The notes below the pieces were generated by a model, which was not told where the DNA came from, made no database searches, and saw only the letters and a list, made by a program, of their open reading frames with translations. The position numbers and the translations under genes were made by a program. From an uncultured Ruminiclostridium sp. (GTDB taxonomy: Bacteria > Bacillota > Clostridia > Oscillospirales > Ruminococcaceae), in NCBI GenBank assembly GCA_934462775.1, contig CAKSIR010000032.1:1-19885 (forward strand): a stretch of 19,885 nt of DNA. Reading direction: 5' to 3'. Shown piece after piece: positions 7,786 to 14,857 of the stretch. The stretch's first letter is position 1; each line of letters starts with the position of its first letter.

Positions 7786-7826
7786 GAAAGGATGTGCTTT
7801 CAGCCGGGCTGAAAGACGGTCTAACT
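7786..7826 (+). promoter_or_regulatory. glgA translation-initiation leader with hairpin
   Basis: An AGAAAGGA ribosome-binding-like site (7786-7792) lies 34 nt before the likely glgA ATG. Between them is a perfect 8-bp hairpin (7797-7804 with 7808-7815, 3-nt loop). No second Shine-Dalgarno is evident next to the ATG. Folding would shorten the site-to-start distance to about 15 nt. A six-codon ORF (ATG at 7792, stop ending 7812) spans the hairpin. An alternative GTG start at 7794 in the glgA frame abuts the ribosome binding site too closely. Confidence 0.4.
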
Positions 7827-9272
7827 ATGAAAAACATTTTATTTGTTGCATCTGAATGTGTACCATTCATCAAAACAGGCGGACTTGCCGATGTTGTAGG
7901 CTCTCTGCCGAAATATTTCGATAAGAAATACTTTGACGTCCGTGTAATTCTTCCTAAGTATATGTGCATGGCGCAGAAGTGGAAGGATATGCTTACATAC
8001 AAAGCCAATTTTTATCTGCACTATAATAACGAGGACAGATATGTAGGCATTTTCGAAACGGTATACGATGGAGTAACATTTTACTTTATAGATAACGAGT
8101 TCTATTTCAGCGGTTCAAGCGCTTACACCGACAACAACCGCTGGGACATTGAAAGATTTATTTTCTTTGACAAGGCCGCTCTTTCCGCGCTGCCTGTAAT
8201 CGGCTTCAAGCCTGACGTTGTACACTGTCACGACTGGCAGACAGGTCTTGTTCCGGTCTACCTCAAGGACAGCTTCAGAGGCGGCGAATTTTTCCGTGAC
8301 ATGAAGTCGGTAATGACAATTCACAACCTCAAATTCCAGGGCAACGAGCACCCGGGATTTATTAAGTATTTAAGCGGACTTTCCGACTACTATTTCACAA
8401 TCGACAAGCTTATGTCATACGGTGACGCAAATATGCTCAAGGGCGGTCTTGTTTACGCCGACGCAATCACAACCGTAAGCAACACCTATGCAGAGGAAAT
8501 CAAAACCGACTTTTACGGCGAGCACCTCAACGGTCTGCTTAACGCGAGAAAGAACGACCTTAGAGGTATCGTAAACGGAATCGACTACTCCAGCTACAAT
8601 CCCGAAAACGACCCGCTTATTGAACATCATTACAGCGTAAAGAACTTCCGCAGCGAAAAAATCAAGAACAAGCGCGCTCTCCAGAAGGAGCTGAACCTCG
8701 CTCAGGACGACAGCAAGATGATGGTCGGTATTGTAAGCCGTCTTACTGACCAGAAAGGTCTTGACCTTATCGCTTATGTAATGGACGAACTCTGTCAGGA
8801 AGATATTCAGCTCGTAGTCCTTGGTACAGGCGAACCGAGATACGAGAATATGTTCAGACATTTCTCATGGAAATACCCTGACAAGGTTTCCGCAAATATC
8901 TGCTATAACGAGCAGATGTCCCACAAGATTTACGCTTCCTGCGACGCATTCCTTATGCCGTCGTTATTCGAACCGTGCGGCTTAAGCCAGCTTATGTCGC
9001 TCCATTACGGCACGCTTCCTATCGTTCGCGAAACAGGCGGTCTAAAGGACACTGTACAGCCGTACAACGAATTTACAAACGAAGGCACCGGTTTCAGCTT
9101 CGCAAACTACAACGCACATGAAATGCTGAACATTGTACGCTATGCAAGATACGTTTTCGGCGCAAAGCGCGACAACTGGAACAAGATGGCAGAGCGTGCA
9201 ATGAAGGCTGATTTCTCTTGGCAGCAGTCCGCTAAAAAGTATCAGGAAATGTACGACTGGCTTATCGGCTGA
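7827..9272 (+). CDS. glgA: Glycogen synthase (ADP-glucose, GT5)
   Basis: 481 aa from the ATG at 7827, which gives the canonical GlgA start MKNILFVASECVPFIKTGGLADVVGSLP. The enzyme transfers glucose from ADP-glucose to a growing alpha-1,4-glucan. The KTGGLAD loop (residues 16-22) binds ADP-glucose. The C-terminal GT-B domain has the retaining-transferase signature EPCGLSQLMSLHYGTLP followed by RETGGLKDTV. Length is normal (about 475-490 aa). A GTG at 7794 would add 11 residues unlike the family and is poorly spaced. glgB, glgC and glgP are not adjacent, so the glycogen genes are dispersed. The next gene starts 18 nt later with no terminator, so a lipoprotein is probably co-transcribed. Confidence 0.95.
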   Translation: MKNILFVASECVPFIKTGGLADVVGSLPKYFDKKYFDVRVILPKYMCMAQKWKDMLTYKANFYLHYNNEDRYVGIFETVYDGVTFYFIDNEFYFSGSSAYTDNNRWDIERFIFFDKAALSALPVIGFKPDVVHCHDWQTGLVPVYLKDSFRGGEFFRDMKSVMTIHNLKFQGNEHPGFIKYLSGLSDYYFTIDKLMSYGDANMLKGGLVYADAITTVSNTYAEEIKTDFYGEHLNGLLNARKNDLRGIVNGIDYSSYNPENDPLIEHHYSVKNFRSEKIKNKRALQKELNLAQDDSKMMVGIVSRLTDQKGLDLIAYVMDELCQEDIQLVVLGTGEPRYENMFRHFSWKYPDKVSANICYNEQMSHKIYASCDAFLMPSLFEPCGLSQLMSLHYGTLPIVRETGGLKDTVQPYNEFTNEGTGFSFANYNAHEMLNIVRYARYVFGAKRDNWNKMAERAMKADFSWQQSAKKYQEMYDWLIG

Positions 9273-9290
9273 TTATTGAAAGGACATTCA

Positions 9291-10124
9291 ATGAAACGGA
9301 AAACATCGATAATCTTGTCAGCGTTGCTTATCACAGCGCTGTCAGGCTGCGGCGCTTCAAATGTATCAGATACGACAACTTCCCCGACGGCAGCAGCCGT
9401 TGAGGAAATCACTGCCGAAAACACCTCTTCCGCTCAGACAGCGGCTGAAAATCCCGATAACAATCCGAAATACTCGGATGCTGTCATCGACTGCCTGCCT
9501 ATTGACAAAAGCCTTGACTGCGAGGCGATACTGCTTGAAAAGGCAGACAGACTCTGCACATTGATGACCAATTATCTCAATCTTGATTCTGAGAAGCTGA
9601 TTTACAAGCTTGGCGAACCATACAAGGACGAGAACGGCATGATAATCGGCTCTAAGGTAATATCGAACGAAATGTCCTGCTATGCCGATTTCAAGGCAAT
9701 GTTTTCCGACAGCATATACGGTGGTTATCTCGACTATATCAGCGGCTCGGGAACAAGTCTGTTTGATATTGACGGAGAGCTTTATTGCAGCACTCATGTA
9801 GGCGGATTTCTCGGCACAGATGAAACATGGTACATTGGCTGCGACGTTGAGGACGACAAAATCGTCGGACATTTTGCTGAATTGAGAGGCTTGGGATTCC
9901 CGGAAGATAATACCGCCGAATACCTTAACAACGAGGAAAACTATTGGTTTTACGACATCACCGTCCGCAATGTGGACGGAACGTACGTCATAACCGATTG
10001 CCGCGAGAAAAGCAGCGGCAAAAATTACGAGTTCTACGATCAGCACGGTTTGTGCTACAATTCAGGTTTTGCCGACCGAAGCCTTATTACCAACGAAAAA
10101 GTCAAGCCTAAAACTATAACATAA
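9291..10124 (+). CDS. Putative lipoprotein of unknown function
   Basis: 277 aa. The ATG at 9291 follows AAAGGA by about six nt. The N-terminus is a lipoprotein signal: MKRK, a hydrophobic core (6-16), then a lipobox with Cys20 in LSGC, so the mature protein should be anchored outside the membrane. A Thr/Ser/Ala-rich acidic linker (about 22-60) leads to a globular domain of about 210 residues with a FDIDGELYCSTHVGG segment and several Tyr/Asp-rich strands. The pattern loosely recalls the substrate-free alpha/beta domain of secreted IseA-like or NTF2-like clostridial lipoproteins, but this is only an impression and I do not assign a family. It is co-directional with glgA with an 18-nt gap and ends at a strong terminator. 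Any link to glycogen is unproven. Confidence 0.85.
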   Translation: MKRKTSIILSALLITALSGCGASNVSDTTTSPTAAAVEEITAENTSSAQTAAENPDNNPKYSDAVIDCLPIDKSLDCEAILLEKADRLCTLMTNYLNLDSEKLIYKLGEPYKDENGMIIGSKVISNEMSCYADFKAMFSDSIYGGYLDYISGSGTSLFDIDGELYCSTHVGGFLGTDETWYIGCDVEDDKIVGHFAELRGLGFPEDNTAEYLNNEENYWFYDITVRNVDGTYVITDCREKSSGKNYEFYDQHGLCYNSGFADRSLITNEKVKPKTIT

Positions 10125-10129
10125 ATAGG

Positions 10130-10157
10130 AAAAGCCAAGCATTTCTGCTTGGCTTTT
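10130..10157. terminator. Bidirectional intrinsic terminator
   Basis: A perfect 12-bp stem (10130-10141 with 10146-10157) with a TTTC loop lies 5 nt after the lipoprotein stop and about 50 nt after the end of the convergent FliD-like gene. Its stem ends in a T-run on the plus strand; the minus-strand side is also T-rich. It probably ends both transcripts. Confidence 0.88.
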
Positions 10158-10206
10158 TCAATAATTAACCCCCATCCCTTGCGGTTGGAATCACATTTTT
10201 TTGCAA

Positions 10207-10902
10207 TCAGGTCATGTAGTCAAAAATAGAACCTGTCTGATTGGAGTTGAACAGGCTGGCAATGCCTGTTTTGCTGTATGTCTTGTTGAAATCATTTGTC
10301 TGAGCGGCTGTGTTGATTGTGCTCGTCTTGTCGGAAACCCATTTTGCGTATGAGTTCGAGCCGTTGAACAGACTCTTGAGCGCATCAACATCTGCGTCTG
10401 CAAGCTTATCCTTGTCAACAGTCATGGTACCGTCAGTGTTTACCGTAATTCCAACTTTGCTGAGTCGGTTGGCAAATACGCTCGACATATTGTTGAGCAG
10501 CTTGCTTTGATTTTGCACTGCCTGGTTGCCGGATTCGGAAACAGCCTTTGCAACGTCATTGTACTTGTCAACGAAGCTTGTTACCGCCGCCGTGATTGCT
10601 TTTGTATCGTAATCGCCGTTTTCGTCCTTTTTGAAAAGCGTTGTCTTTTCATTGGTGTCTACAAGCTTGTCGGCAGCCGATTTAAGATCTGATGTGAGCG
10701 TCTTGAACTTTGCGTTCGACTCGGATGCGTAGTTATATTTAGGCGTTACCTTGCCCGCCGAAGAAGAGGACGTTTCATCGCCCGCAAGCTTGCTGTAATA
10801 AGCGCGGATAAGCGCATGGCTTGAATTAAGGGATTTCATCTGCGTTGCAAGATCAGACATTGTTGAAATTAACGTTGTATTTGCATTGATATTGAATGAC
10901 AT
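10207..10902 (-). CDS. FliD C-terminus-like protein, probable flagellar-regulon protein
   Basis: 231 aa, cysteine-free and rich in Ser, Thr, Asn, Lys and Ala, like flagellar axial proteins. Residues about 103-182 resemble the end of the flagellar cap protein FliD: a helix (SFVDKYNDVAKAV), then a segment beginning NRLSKVGITVNTDGTMTVDKDKL and leading to DALKSLFNGSNS. The N-terminus (TLISTMSDL, IRAYYSKL) and the SLFN...SIFDYMT C-terminus do not match full-length FliD, which is roughly twice as long. I think it belongs to an uncharacterised family seen in motile Clostridia, but cannot verify this. No signal peptide or TM is present. The ATG at 10902 has AAAGGA 11 nt upstream. A sigma-28-type promoter lies just upstream. 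It is a single-gene transcript with no flagellar genes in view. Confidence 0.75.
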   Translation of the reverse strand: MSFNINANTTLISTMSDLATQMKSLNSSHALIRAYYSKLAGDETSSSSAGKVTPKYNYASESNAKFKTLTSDLKSAADKLVDTNEKTTLFKKDENGDYDTKAITAAVTSFVDKYNDVAKAVSESGNQAVQNQSKLLNNMSSVFANRLSKVGITVNTDGTMTVDKDKLADADVDALKSLFNGSNSYAKWVSDKTSTINTAAQTNDFNKTYSKTGIASLFNSNQTGSIFDYMT

Positions 10903-10952
10903 ATTAAAATCAATCCTTTCTGATTTACCGATTAAATTCTATTTCAATTATT

Positions 10953-10979
10953 ATATCGTCAGAATTTACGGAAACTTTA
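10953..10979 (-). promoter_or_regulatory. Sigma-28 (SigD/FliA)-type promoter of the FliD-like gene
   Basis: The minus strand reads TAAAGTTT (10972-10979), 11 nt, then GACGATAT (10953-10960). The flagellar sigma-28 consensus is TAAAGTTT-N11-GCCGATAA in enterics and TAAA-N15-CCGATAT-like in Bacillus SigD. The -35 half matches at all eight positions and the -10 at six of eight. A sigma-A-like TATAAT overlaps the -10 but has no good -35 at 17 nt. The expected start is near 10945, giving a leader of about 43 nt. Confidence 0.7.
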
Positions 10980-10993
10980 GCTTTTGCATTGAA

Positions 10994-12310
10994 TTAACCG
11001 CACAATTCCGCAATTGCCCTTGCATATATTTTAGCACATTTAAAGAAATTGTCAATAGAAATAAACTCGTCTGAACTGTGGAGATTGCTGTTTTCGCCCG
11101 GAAATTCGGGTCCGAACGCAACGCCGCCGTCAATTTCATGAACATAGGTTCCTCCGCCGCAGGTTTGGCAGGCGGCTTCAAGCCCTGTTTCTTCATGATA
11201 GGCTTTGAGAAGAGTTTGTACAAAGCGGCTGTTTTCGTCTACATGGTGGGGATTGTTGGCAGTGGGGAAGCTGATTTTATATCCGAGCTTTTCAAAAACG
11301 GGGGTTATTCTGCCAAAAATATGTTCCTTTGTTGAGCCGAATGGGTAGCGTATATCAAACCTGCCCGTGAATGTGCTTCCGTCGTATTCCGCAACGCTGA
11401 ACACATAGGTCAGCGCTCCGCCGTTGGCGGTTGTAAAGGTACACTCGCCGTGCTTAAAAATGTCCGCAAGCTGTTTCATCGGTTCAGCGCCAAGCTCGGC
11501 AAGCACGCCAATCAACATGGTAAGCGCGTTTTCGCCGTCGGCGGGCGTTGAAGCGTGTGCAGCCTTGCCCGTACAGGTAAGTTTTACTGTACTTCCCTCT
11601 TTTTCAGCGGTAAGCTGCGGAATCTGCGGCAGTTTTGCCATGTCAATATTTTTTACAACCGCTGTCGCTTTTGAAGGCACTGCGTTTACGACTGTTCCCG
11701 CATTCAGCGAAACAAGAATATCGTCTGCAAGGGCTTGTGTAAACTCGCCTCTTATCATGCCTTTTTCGCCGTTAATAAGCGGAAATTCAGCGTCGGGGGT
11801 AAATACCATAGGCGGCATTTCCGCGCACTTCATATAATGCTCAATGTCAAGCTCGGAGCCTGTTTCCTCGCTGCAGCCCACGATAAGACGTACAGGCTTG
11901 TTCAGCAGTCCGGCGTCCTGCACGGCTTTCATTGCATAAAGCGCGGCAACGGTAGGACCTTTATCGTCTATTGTTCCTCTGCCGAACGCTTTTCCGTCCT
12001 TGATTGTCATTGTAAACGGAGGTGTTGCCCAGTCGTCCGCAGTAACGGGAACAACGTCAAGGTGTCCTAAAATGCCAAGTTCGGGCTTACCGCTGCCAAG
12101 CTGAGCCGAACCTGCATAGTTGTCATAGTTCACAGTGTCAAAGCCAAGTTTTTGTGCAATTGAGAGAAATTTATCAAGAGCGCGTCTGCATTCGTTCCCG
12201 AAAGGAGCGTCGCCGTCAGGCTCGGCGCTCACCGACGGAACAGCAACAAGCTCCGCAAGGTCGCTCAGCATCTGCTCTTTATAGCTGTCAATAAGTTGGG
12301 TTATATTCAT
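10994..12310 (-). CDS. pepV: M20 family metallopeptidase, PepV-like dipeptidase
   Basis: 438 aa. It matches the PepV/Xaa-His dipeptidase branch of M20 di-zinc peptidases, cytoplasmic enzymes that cleave dipeptides and some tripeptides from unblocked N-termini. Visible zinc ligands and catalytic residues are His83 and Asp85 in GHLDVVP, Asp115 in GRGTIDDKGP (bridging), Glu148/Glu149 in GCSEETGS (the first the likely general base), Asp173 in TPDAEFP, and the C-terminal His in SNLHSSDEF. The lid domain lies between about 185 and 310. At 438 aa it is somewhat shorter than Lactobacillus PepV (about 470). The ATG at 12310 follows GAGG by about ten nt. It has its own promoter and is divergent from oadG. 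No terminator is seen before the sigma-28 promoter downstream. Confidence 0.9.
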   Translation of the reverse strand: MNITQLIDSYKEQMLSDLAELVAVPSVSAEPDGDAPFGNECRRALDKFLSIAQKLGFDTVNYDNYAGSAQLGSGKPELGILGHLDVVPVTADDWATPPFTMTIKDGKAFGRGTIDDKGPTVAALYAMKAVQDAGLLNKPVRLIVGCSEETGSELDIEHYMKCAEMPPMVFTPDAEFPLINGEKGMIRGEFTQALADDILVSLNAGTVVNAVPSKATAVVKNIDMAKLPQIPQLTAEKEGSTVKLTCTGKAAHASTPADGENALTMLIGVLAELGAEPMKQLADIFKHGECTFTTANGGALTYVFSVAEYDGSTFTGRFDIRYPFGSTKEHIFGRITPVFEKLGYKISFPTANNPHHVDENSRFVQTLLKAYHEETGLEAACQTCGGGTYVHEIDGGVAFGPEFPGENSNLHSSDEFISIDNFFKCAKIYARAIAELCG

Positions 12311-12337
12311 TATGCGTATCCTCGTTATTATAATGAT

Positions 12338-12353
12338 AGGAGATTTTGCTCCT
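12338..12353 (-). other. Hairpin covering an SD-like sequence in the pepV leader
   Basis: AGGAG/CTCCT (12338-12342 with 12349-12353) forms a small stem in the leader about 30-45 nt before the pepV ATG. The AGGGAGGAG in it looks like a strong Shine-Dalgarno site but no ATG, GTG or TTG follows at useful distance. The nearer GAGG is the likely functional site. Confidence 0.25.
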
Positions 12354-12364
12354 CCCTATGACAT

Positions 12365-12393
12365 AGTATAGCACATATAACAGATAATTGCAA
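12365..12393 (-). promoter_or_regulatory. pepV promoter
   Basis: Minus-strand TTGCAA (12388-12393) and TATACT (12365-12370) with a 17-nt spacer, 54 nt before the start codon. It is divergent from the oadG promoter, and the 32 nt between the two -35 boxes are very AT-rich and could act as UP elements. Confidence 0.7.
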
Positions 12394-12425
12394 AATTTTT
12401 TATTATATTTTTGCAGAAAAATATG

Positions 12426-12454
12426 TTGAAATTTTTATCGAAATGTAGTATAAT
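12426..12454 (+). promoter_or_regulatory. oadGB promoter
   Basis: TTGAAA (12426-12431) and TATAAT (12449-12454) with a 17-nt spacer lie 39 nt before the oadG ATG. AAGGGAG at 12478-12484 is the ribosome binding site. Confidence 0.75.
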
Positions 12455-12493
12455 AGATTTGATTTTGAAAAAAGACAAAGGGAGATATAGTTT

Positions 12494-12919
12494 ATGGCAC
12501 AAAATTTGATGGAACTGATGATCAAAGACGTGGGTAATATGTACGCTCAGGAAGACTGGGGCTATGTATTTGCGGTCGTTATCACAGGTCTGGTAGTTGT
12601 ATTCCTTATTCTTATGCTTCTTGTAGGCGTTCTGTGGCTTTTCGGCAAGCTCATGGGCGGCACAGGGAAAAAAAAGAAACCTGCCGCTGAAGAGGCCAAG
12701 CCTGCTGCTGTTCAGGTTGCTCCGGCTGTTGCAGATGTTGTTGAGGAAGAAGACGAGGCTGACGATGAAGAGCTGATCGCGGTTATTTCCGCTGCTATTG
12801 CTGCTTACAGCGCCGCTGACGGCAAGCAGTACAGAATAACAAGCGTGAAGAAGAGAGAAAAGGCTCTGCGTTCAGGCTGGGGTGTTGCAGGTATCAGCGA
12901 GAACACTCGTCCGTTCTGA
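12494..12919 (+). CDS. oadG: OadG-family small membrane subunit of a Na+-translocating decarboxylase
   Basis: 141 aa. A single TM helix spans about 24-51 (YVFAVVITGLVVVFLILMLLVGVLWLF), with the GLVVVFLIL core typical of oxaloacetate decarboxylase gamma. It is followed by a basic KKKK turn, an Ala/Pro/Val linker with a strongly acidic stretch, then DDEELIAVISAAIAAY, which also occurs in clostridial OadG and methylmalonyl-CoA decarboxylase delta-type subunits. The C-terminus (YRITSVKKREKALRSGWGVAGISENTRPF) fits the docking tail of that family. Gamma-type subunits hold the carboxyltransferase to the membrane beta subunit. The gene precedes oadB by 27 nt, with AAAGGAG in the gap. Whether the complex acts on oxaloacetate, methylmalonyl-CoA or glutaconyl-CoA cannot be told from this subunit. 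Confidence 0.88.
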   Translation: MAQNLMELMIKDVGNMYAQEDWGYVFAVVITGLVVVFLILMLLVGVLWLFGKLMGGTGKKKKPAAEEAKPAAVQVAPAVADVVEEEDEADDEELIAVISAAIAAYSAADGKQYRITSVKKREKALRSGWGVAGISENTRPF

Positions 12920-12946
12920 TAACATTAACAGGTAAAGGAGAACAAA

Positions 12947-14155
12947 ATGGAAGTATTTTTAAACACACTGGGCGGCTTGCTTCAGAACTCCGCCTTCGCG
13001 AATATATCATGGCAGCAGGGAATAATGCTGATCATCTCATTTTTCCTGATGTACCTTGCAATTGTTAAGCAGTACGAACCAATGCTGCTTCTTCCGATTG
13101 CTTTCGGTATGGCTTTAACAAACATTCCCGGCGCTAATATGTATCATGCCGAGCTTTGGAACACAGTAAACGCAGCAGGTGAATATGTCGGTGTAAATTA
13201 CGGCAACGTGCTTCACGACGGCGGTCTGCTTGACATTCTTTACCTCGGTGTTAAGCTTCAGGTATTCCCTCCGCTGATCTTCCTTGGCATCGGCTGTATG
13301 ACTGACTTCGGTCCGCTGATTGCTAACCCTAAGAGCTTACTTTTAGGCGCTGCTGCTCAGGCAGGTATCTTTATTACATTCCTCGGCGCCTGCGCACTTA
13401 CAGCCTGCGGTCTGGTCGACTTCACACTTGCACAGGCTGCGTCCATCGGTATCATAGGCGGTGCGGACGGTCCTACCGCTATCTTCCTTACATCAAAGCT
13501 TGCGCCTGAACTGCTGGGTTCAATTGCGGTTGCGGCGTATTCATACATGGCGCTTGTTCCGTTCATTCAGCCGCCAATCATGAAGCTCCTTACAACAAAG
13601 AAGGAACGTTCCGTAAAGATGGGTCAGCTGAGAACAGTTTCAAAGCGCGAAAAGATTATTTTCCCGATTGTTGTTACAATTCTGGTTGCATTTATTGTTC
13701 CTGACGCAACTCCGCTGGTTGGTATGCTTATGCTCGGTAACCTGTTCAAGGAATCCGGCGTTGTTGAAAGACTTGTAAAGACAGCCTCCAACGAGCTTAT
13801 GAACATTATCACAATCATGCTTGGCGTTACAGTCGGCGCAACAGCAACAGCTGAAAACTTCCTCAGCGTTAAGACGCTGCTTATTATCGTTCTCGGTCTG
13901 GTTGCATTCTGCATCGGTACAGCAGCAGGCGTACTCTTCGGTAAGCTTATGTATTTATTCTCCAAGGGTAAGGTCAACCCGCTTATCGGTTCAGCAGGCG
14001 TATCCGCCGTTCCAATGGCTGCCCGTGTATCACAGAAGGTTGGTCAGGAAGAAAATCCTTCAAACTTCCTCTTAATGCACGCTATGGGTCCGAACGTTGC
14101 AGGTGTTATCGGTTCTGCCGTTGCAGCAGGCGTACTGCTTTCAATTTTCGGTTAA
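12947..14155 (+). CDS. oadB: Na+-translocating decarboxylase beta subunit (OadB/GcdB/MmdB)
   Basis: 402 aa of multi-spanning membrane protein, close to the length of OadB and glutaconyl- or methylmalonyl-CoA decarboxylase beta. It decarboxylates carboxybiotin and couples this to Na+ export. Signatures are [17 protein letters not shown] (114-130), the re-entrant loop [13 protein letters not shown] (168-180) with Asp174 equivalent to the essential Na+/H+ site Asp203 of Klebsiella OadB, and [15 protein letters not shown] (198-212) containing the conserved Tyr. The C-terminal [19 protein letters not shown] is also diagnostic. It follows oadG in one operon and ends at a strong terminator. The biotinylated carrier usually found between or near these genes, and the alpha carboxyltransferase, are absent from the window. 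Confidence 0.95.
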   Translation: MEVFLNTLGGLLQNSAFANISWQQGIMLIISFFLMYLAIVKQYEPMLLLPIAFGMALTNIPGANMYHAELWNTVNAAGEYVGVNYGNVLHDGGLLDILYLGVKLQVFPPLIFLGIGCMTDFGPLIANPKSLLLGAAAQAGIFITFLGACALTACGLVDFTLAQAASIGIIGGADGPTAIFLTSKLAPELLGSIAVAAYSYMALVPFIQPPIMKLLTTKKERSVKMGQLRTVSKREKIIFPIVVTILVAFIVPDATPLVGMLMLGNLFKESGVVERLVKTASNELMNIITIMLGVTVGATATAENFLSVKTLLIIVLGLVAFCIGTAAGVLFGKLMYLFSKGKVNPLIGSAGVSAVPMAARVSQKVGQEENPSNFLLMHAMGPNVAGVIGSAVAAGVLLSIFG

Positions 14156-14163
14156 TAAAAATG

Positions 14164-14193
14164 AGAGCCTGAGAAAACTTCTCAGGCTCTTTT
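14164..14193. terminator. Bidirectional terminator between oadB and the GNAT gene
   Basis: A perfect 12-bp stem (14164-14175 with 14179-14190) with a 3-nt loop lies 8 nt after the oadB stop and ends in TTTT. The convergent GNAT gene stops 14 nt away, and the minus-strand side (ATTTTTATT) is also T-rich, so it can serve both. Confidence 0.85.
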
Positions 14194-14203
14194 GCTATTC
14201 GCA

Positions 14204-14650
14204 TCAAAGGCAAATTGTCATACACTCGTCCGATTCAGAAAATCCAAGTTTTTTATACAGAGGTTTTCCTGCCTCGGTAGCGTCAAGACTTATTTCGGTT
14301 ACACCCCTTTTTCTTGCTTCGTTAATGAGCATTTTTACCATTGTTTCCGCAATACCCATGCGGCGGTAATCTTTATTTGTATATACATTCATCAAATGGG
14401 CACGTTTTCCCGTGGGGTGCGAATATGTTGGCATTACACAAAGATAACTGAGGGTCGCGCAGCCTATTGCTTTTTCATCAACGGCAAGTATTGTCGTTTG
14501 GTTTCCGTCTTTAAAATATTGCTCGGTGTTTTCAATAAGCTCCTTATTAAAAGAATAGTCATCGGGAAGGTTATTTACTTCTCTCAGCATTTCAAGCCTG
14601 ATGCTCATAAGAGCCTTTAAGTCCCCCGATGTGGTTACAATATAGTTCAT
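14204..14650 (-). CDS. GNAT family N-acetyltransferase
   Basis: 148 aa from the ATG at 14650, which has AAAGGAG eight nt upstream and sits behind a strong promoter; longer in-frame extensions run through that promoter and are rejected. The protein is a single GNAT domain. The acetyl-CoA-binding motif A appears as VYTNKDYRRMGIAETMVKMLINEARKRG, with the R-x-x-G-x-A loop (RRMGIA). The SLDATEAGKPLYKKLGF segment is the usual C-terminal motif B with the Tyr often used as general acid. The substrate is unknown; the N-terminal ALMSIRLEMLREVN helix occurs in many small-molecule or antibiotic-type GNATs. It is a single-gene transcript divergent from metF. Confidence 0.9.
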   Translation of the reverse strand: MNYIVTTSGDLKALMSIRLEMLREVNNLPDDYSFNKELIENTEQYFKDGNQTTILAVDEKAIGCATLSYLCVMPTYSHPTGKRAHLMNVYTNKDYRRMGIAETMVKMLINEARKRGVTEISLDATEAGKPLYKKLGFSESDECMTICL

Positions 14651-14677
14651 ACGACATACTCCTTTCGTGTTAAACCG

Positions 14678-14706
14678 ATTATACTGCCTCCATCGGAAAA
14701 AGTCAA
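14678..14706 (-). promoter_or_regulatory. GNAT gene promoter
   Basis: Minus-strand TTGACT (14701-14706) and TATAAT (14678-14683) have a 17-nt spacer. The -10 is flanked by CCGAT/ATCGG arms (inverted repeat around 14675-14695), which could be an operator but is short. Confidence 0.8.
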
Positions 14707-14729
14707 CATGGGAAAATGGCAAAAAACTC

Positions 14730-14758
14730 TTGCAATCCGAATAGAATTGTGATAAAAT
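14730..14758 (+). promoter_or_regulatory. metF operon promoter
   Basis: TTGCAA (14730-14735) and TAAAAT (14753-14758) with a 17-nt spacer. The expected start near 14765 gives a leader of about 93 nt that contains an intrinsic terminator. The -35 is 24 nt from the divergent GNAT -35. Confidence 0.7.
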
Positions 14759-14764
14759 AGCAAT

Positions 14765-14857
14765 AGAATAGGCAGAAATGTCCCAGCATGCGTAAACGCT
14801 GGTTAAAGTAAGCATTGTCGTTGGGCAATGCTTTTTTGTTTAGGAAGGACAACGTGT
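14765..14857 (+). promoter_or_regulatory. Candidate attenuator/riboswitch-like leader of the metF-metH operon
   Basis: The leader holds a small hairpin (14783-14787 with 14798-14802) and then an intrinsic terminator: an 8-bp stem (14810-14817 with 14826-14833), an 8-nt loop and a T-run to 14837. The terminator loop GTTGGG (14820-14825) plus CA can pair with TG(T)CCCAGC (14779-14787), a mutually exclusive or pseudoknotted alternative. The ribosome binding site (AGGAAGGA, 14842-14849) follows the terminator. It resembles transcriptional attenuation. It does not match SAM-I, T-box, cobalamin, THF, ZTP or SAH consensus as far as I can judge. A short stand-alone sRNA is the alternative. Confidence 0.55.

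Noticed and set aside
9366..10046. 226-aa minus-strand reading frame opposite the lipoprotein gene
   Set aside because: The plus-strand frame has a lipobox signal, ribosome binding site and terminator; the antisense frame has none.
14651..14815. N-terminal extension of the GNAT protein to 203 aa
   Set aside because: The extension runs through a good promoter and a strong ribosome binding site at the inner ATG, and its sequence does not look like protein.
14765..14857. SAM-I, T-box, cobalamin or THF riboswitch for the metF leader
   Set aside because: The leader is too short for SAM-I, T-box or cobalamin classes and lacks their conserved boxes; the THF consensus elements are also not visible.
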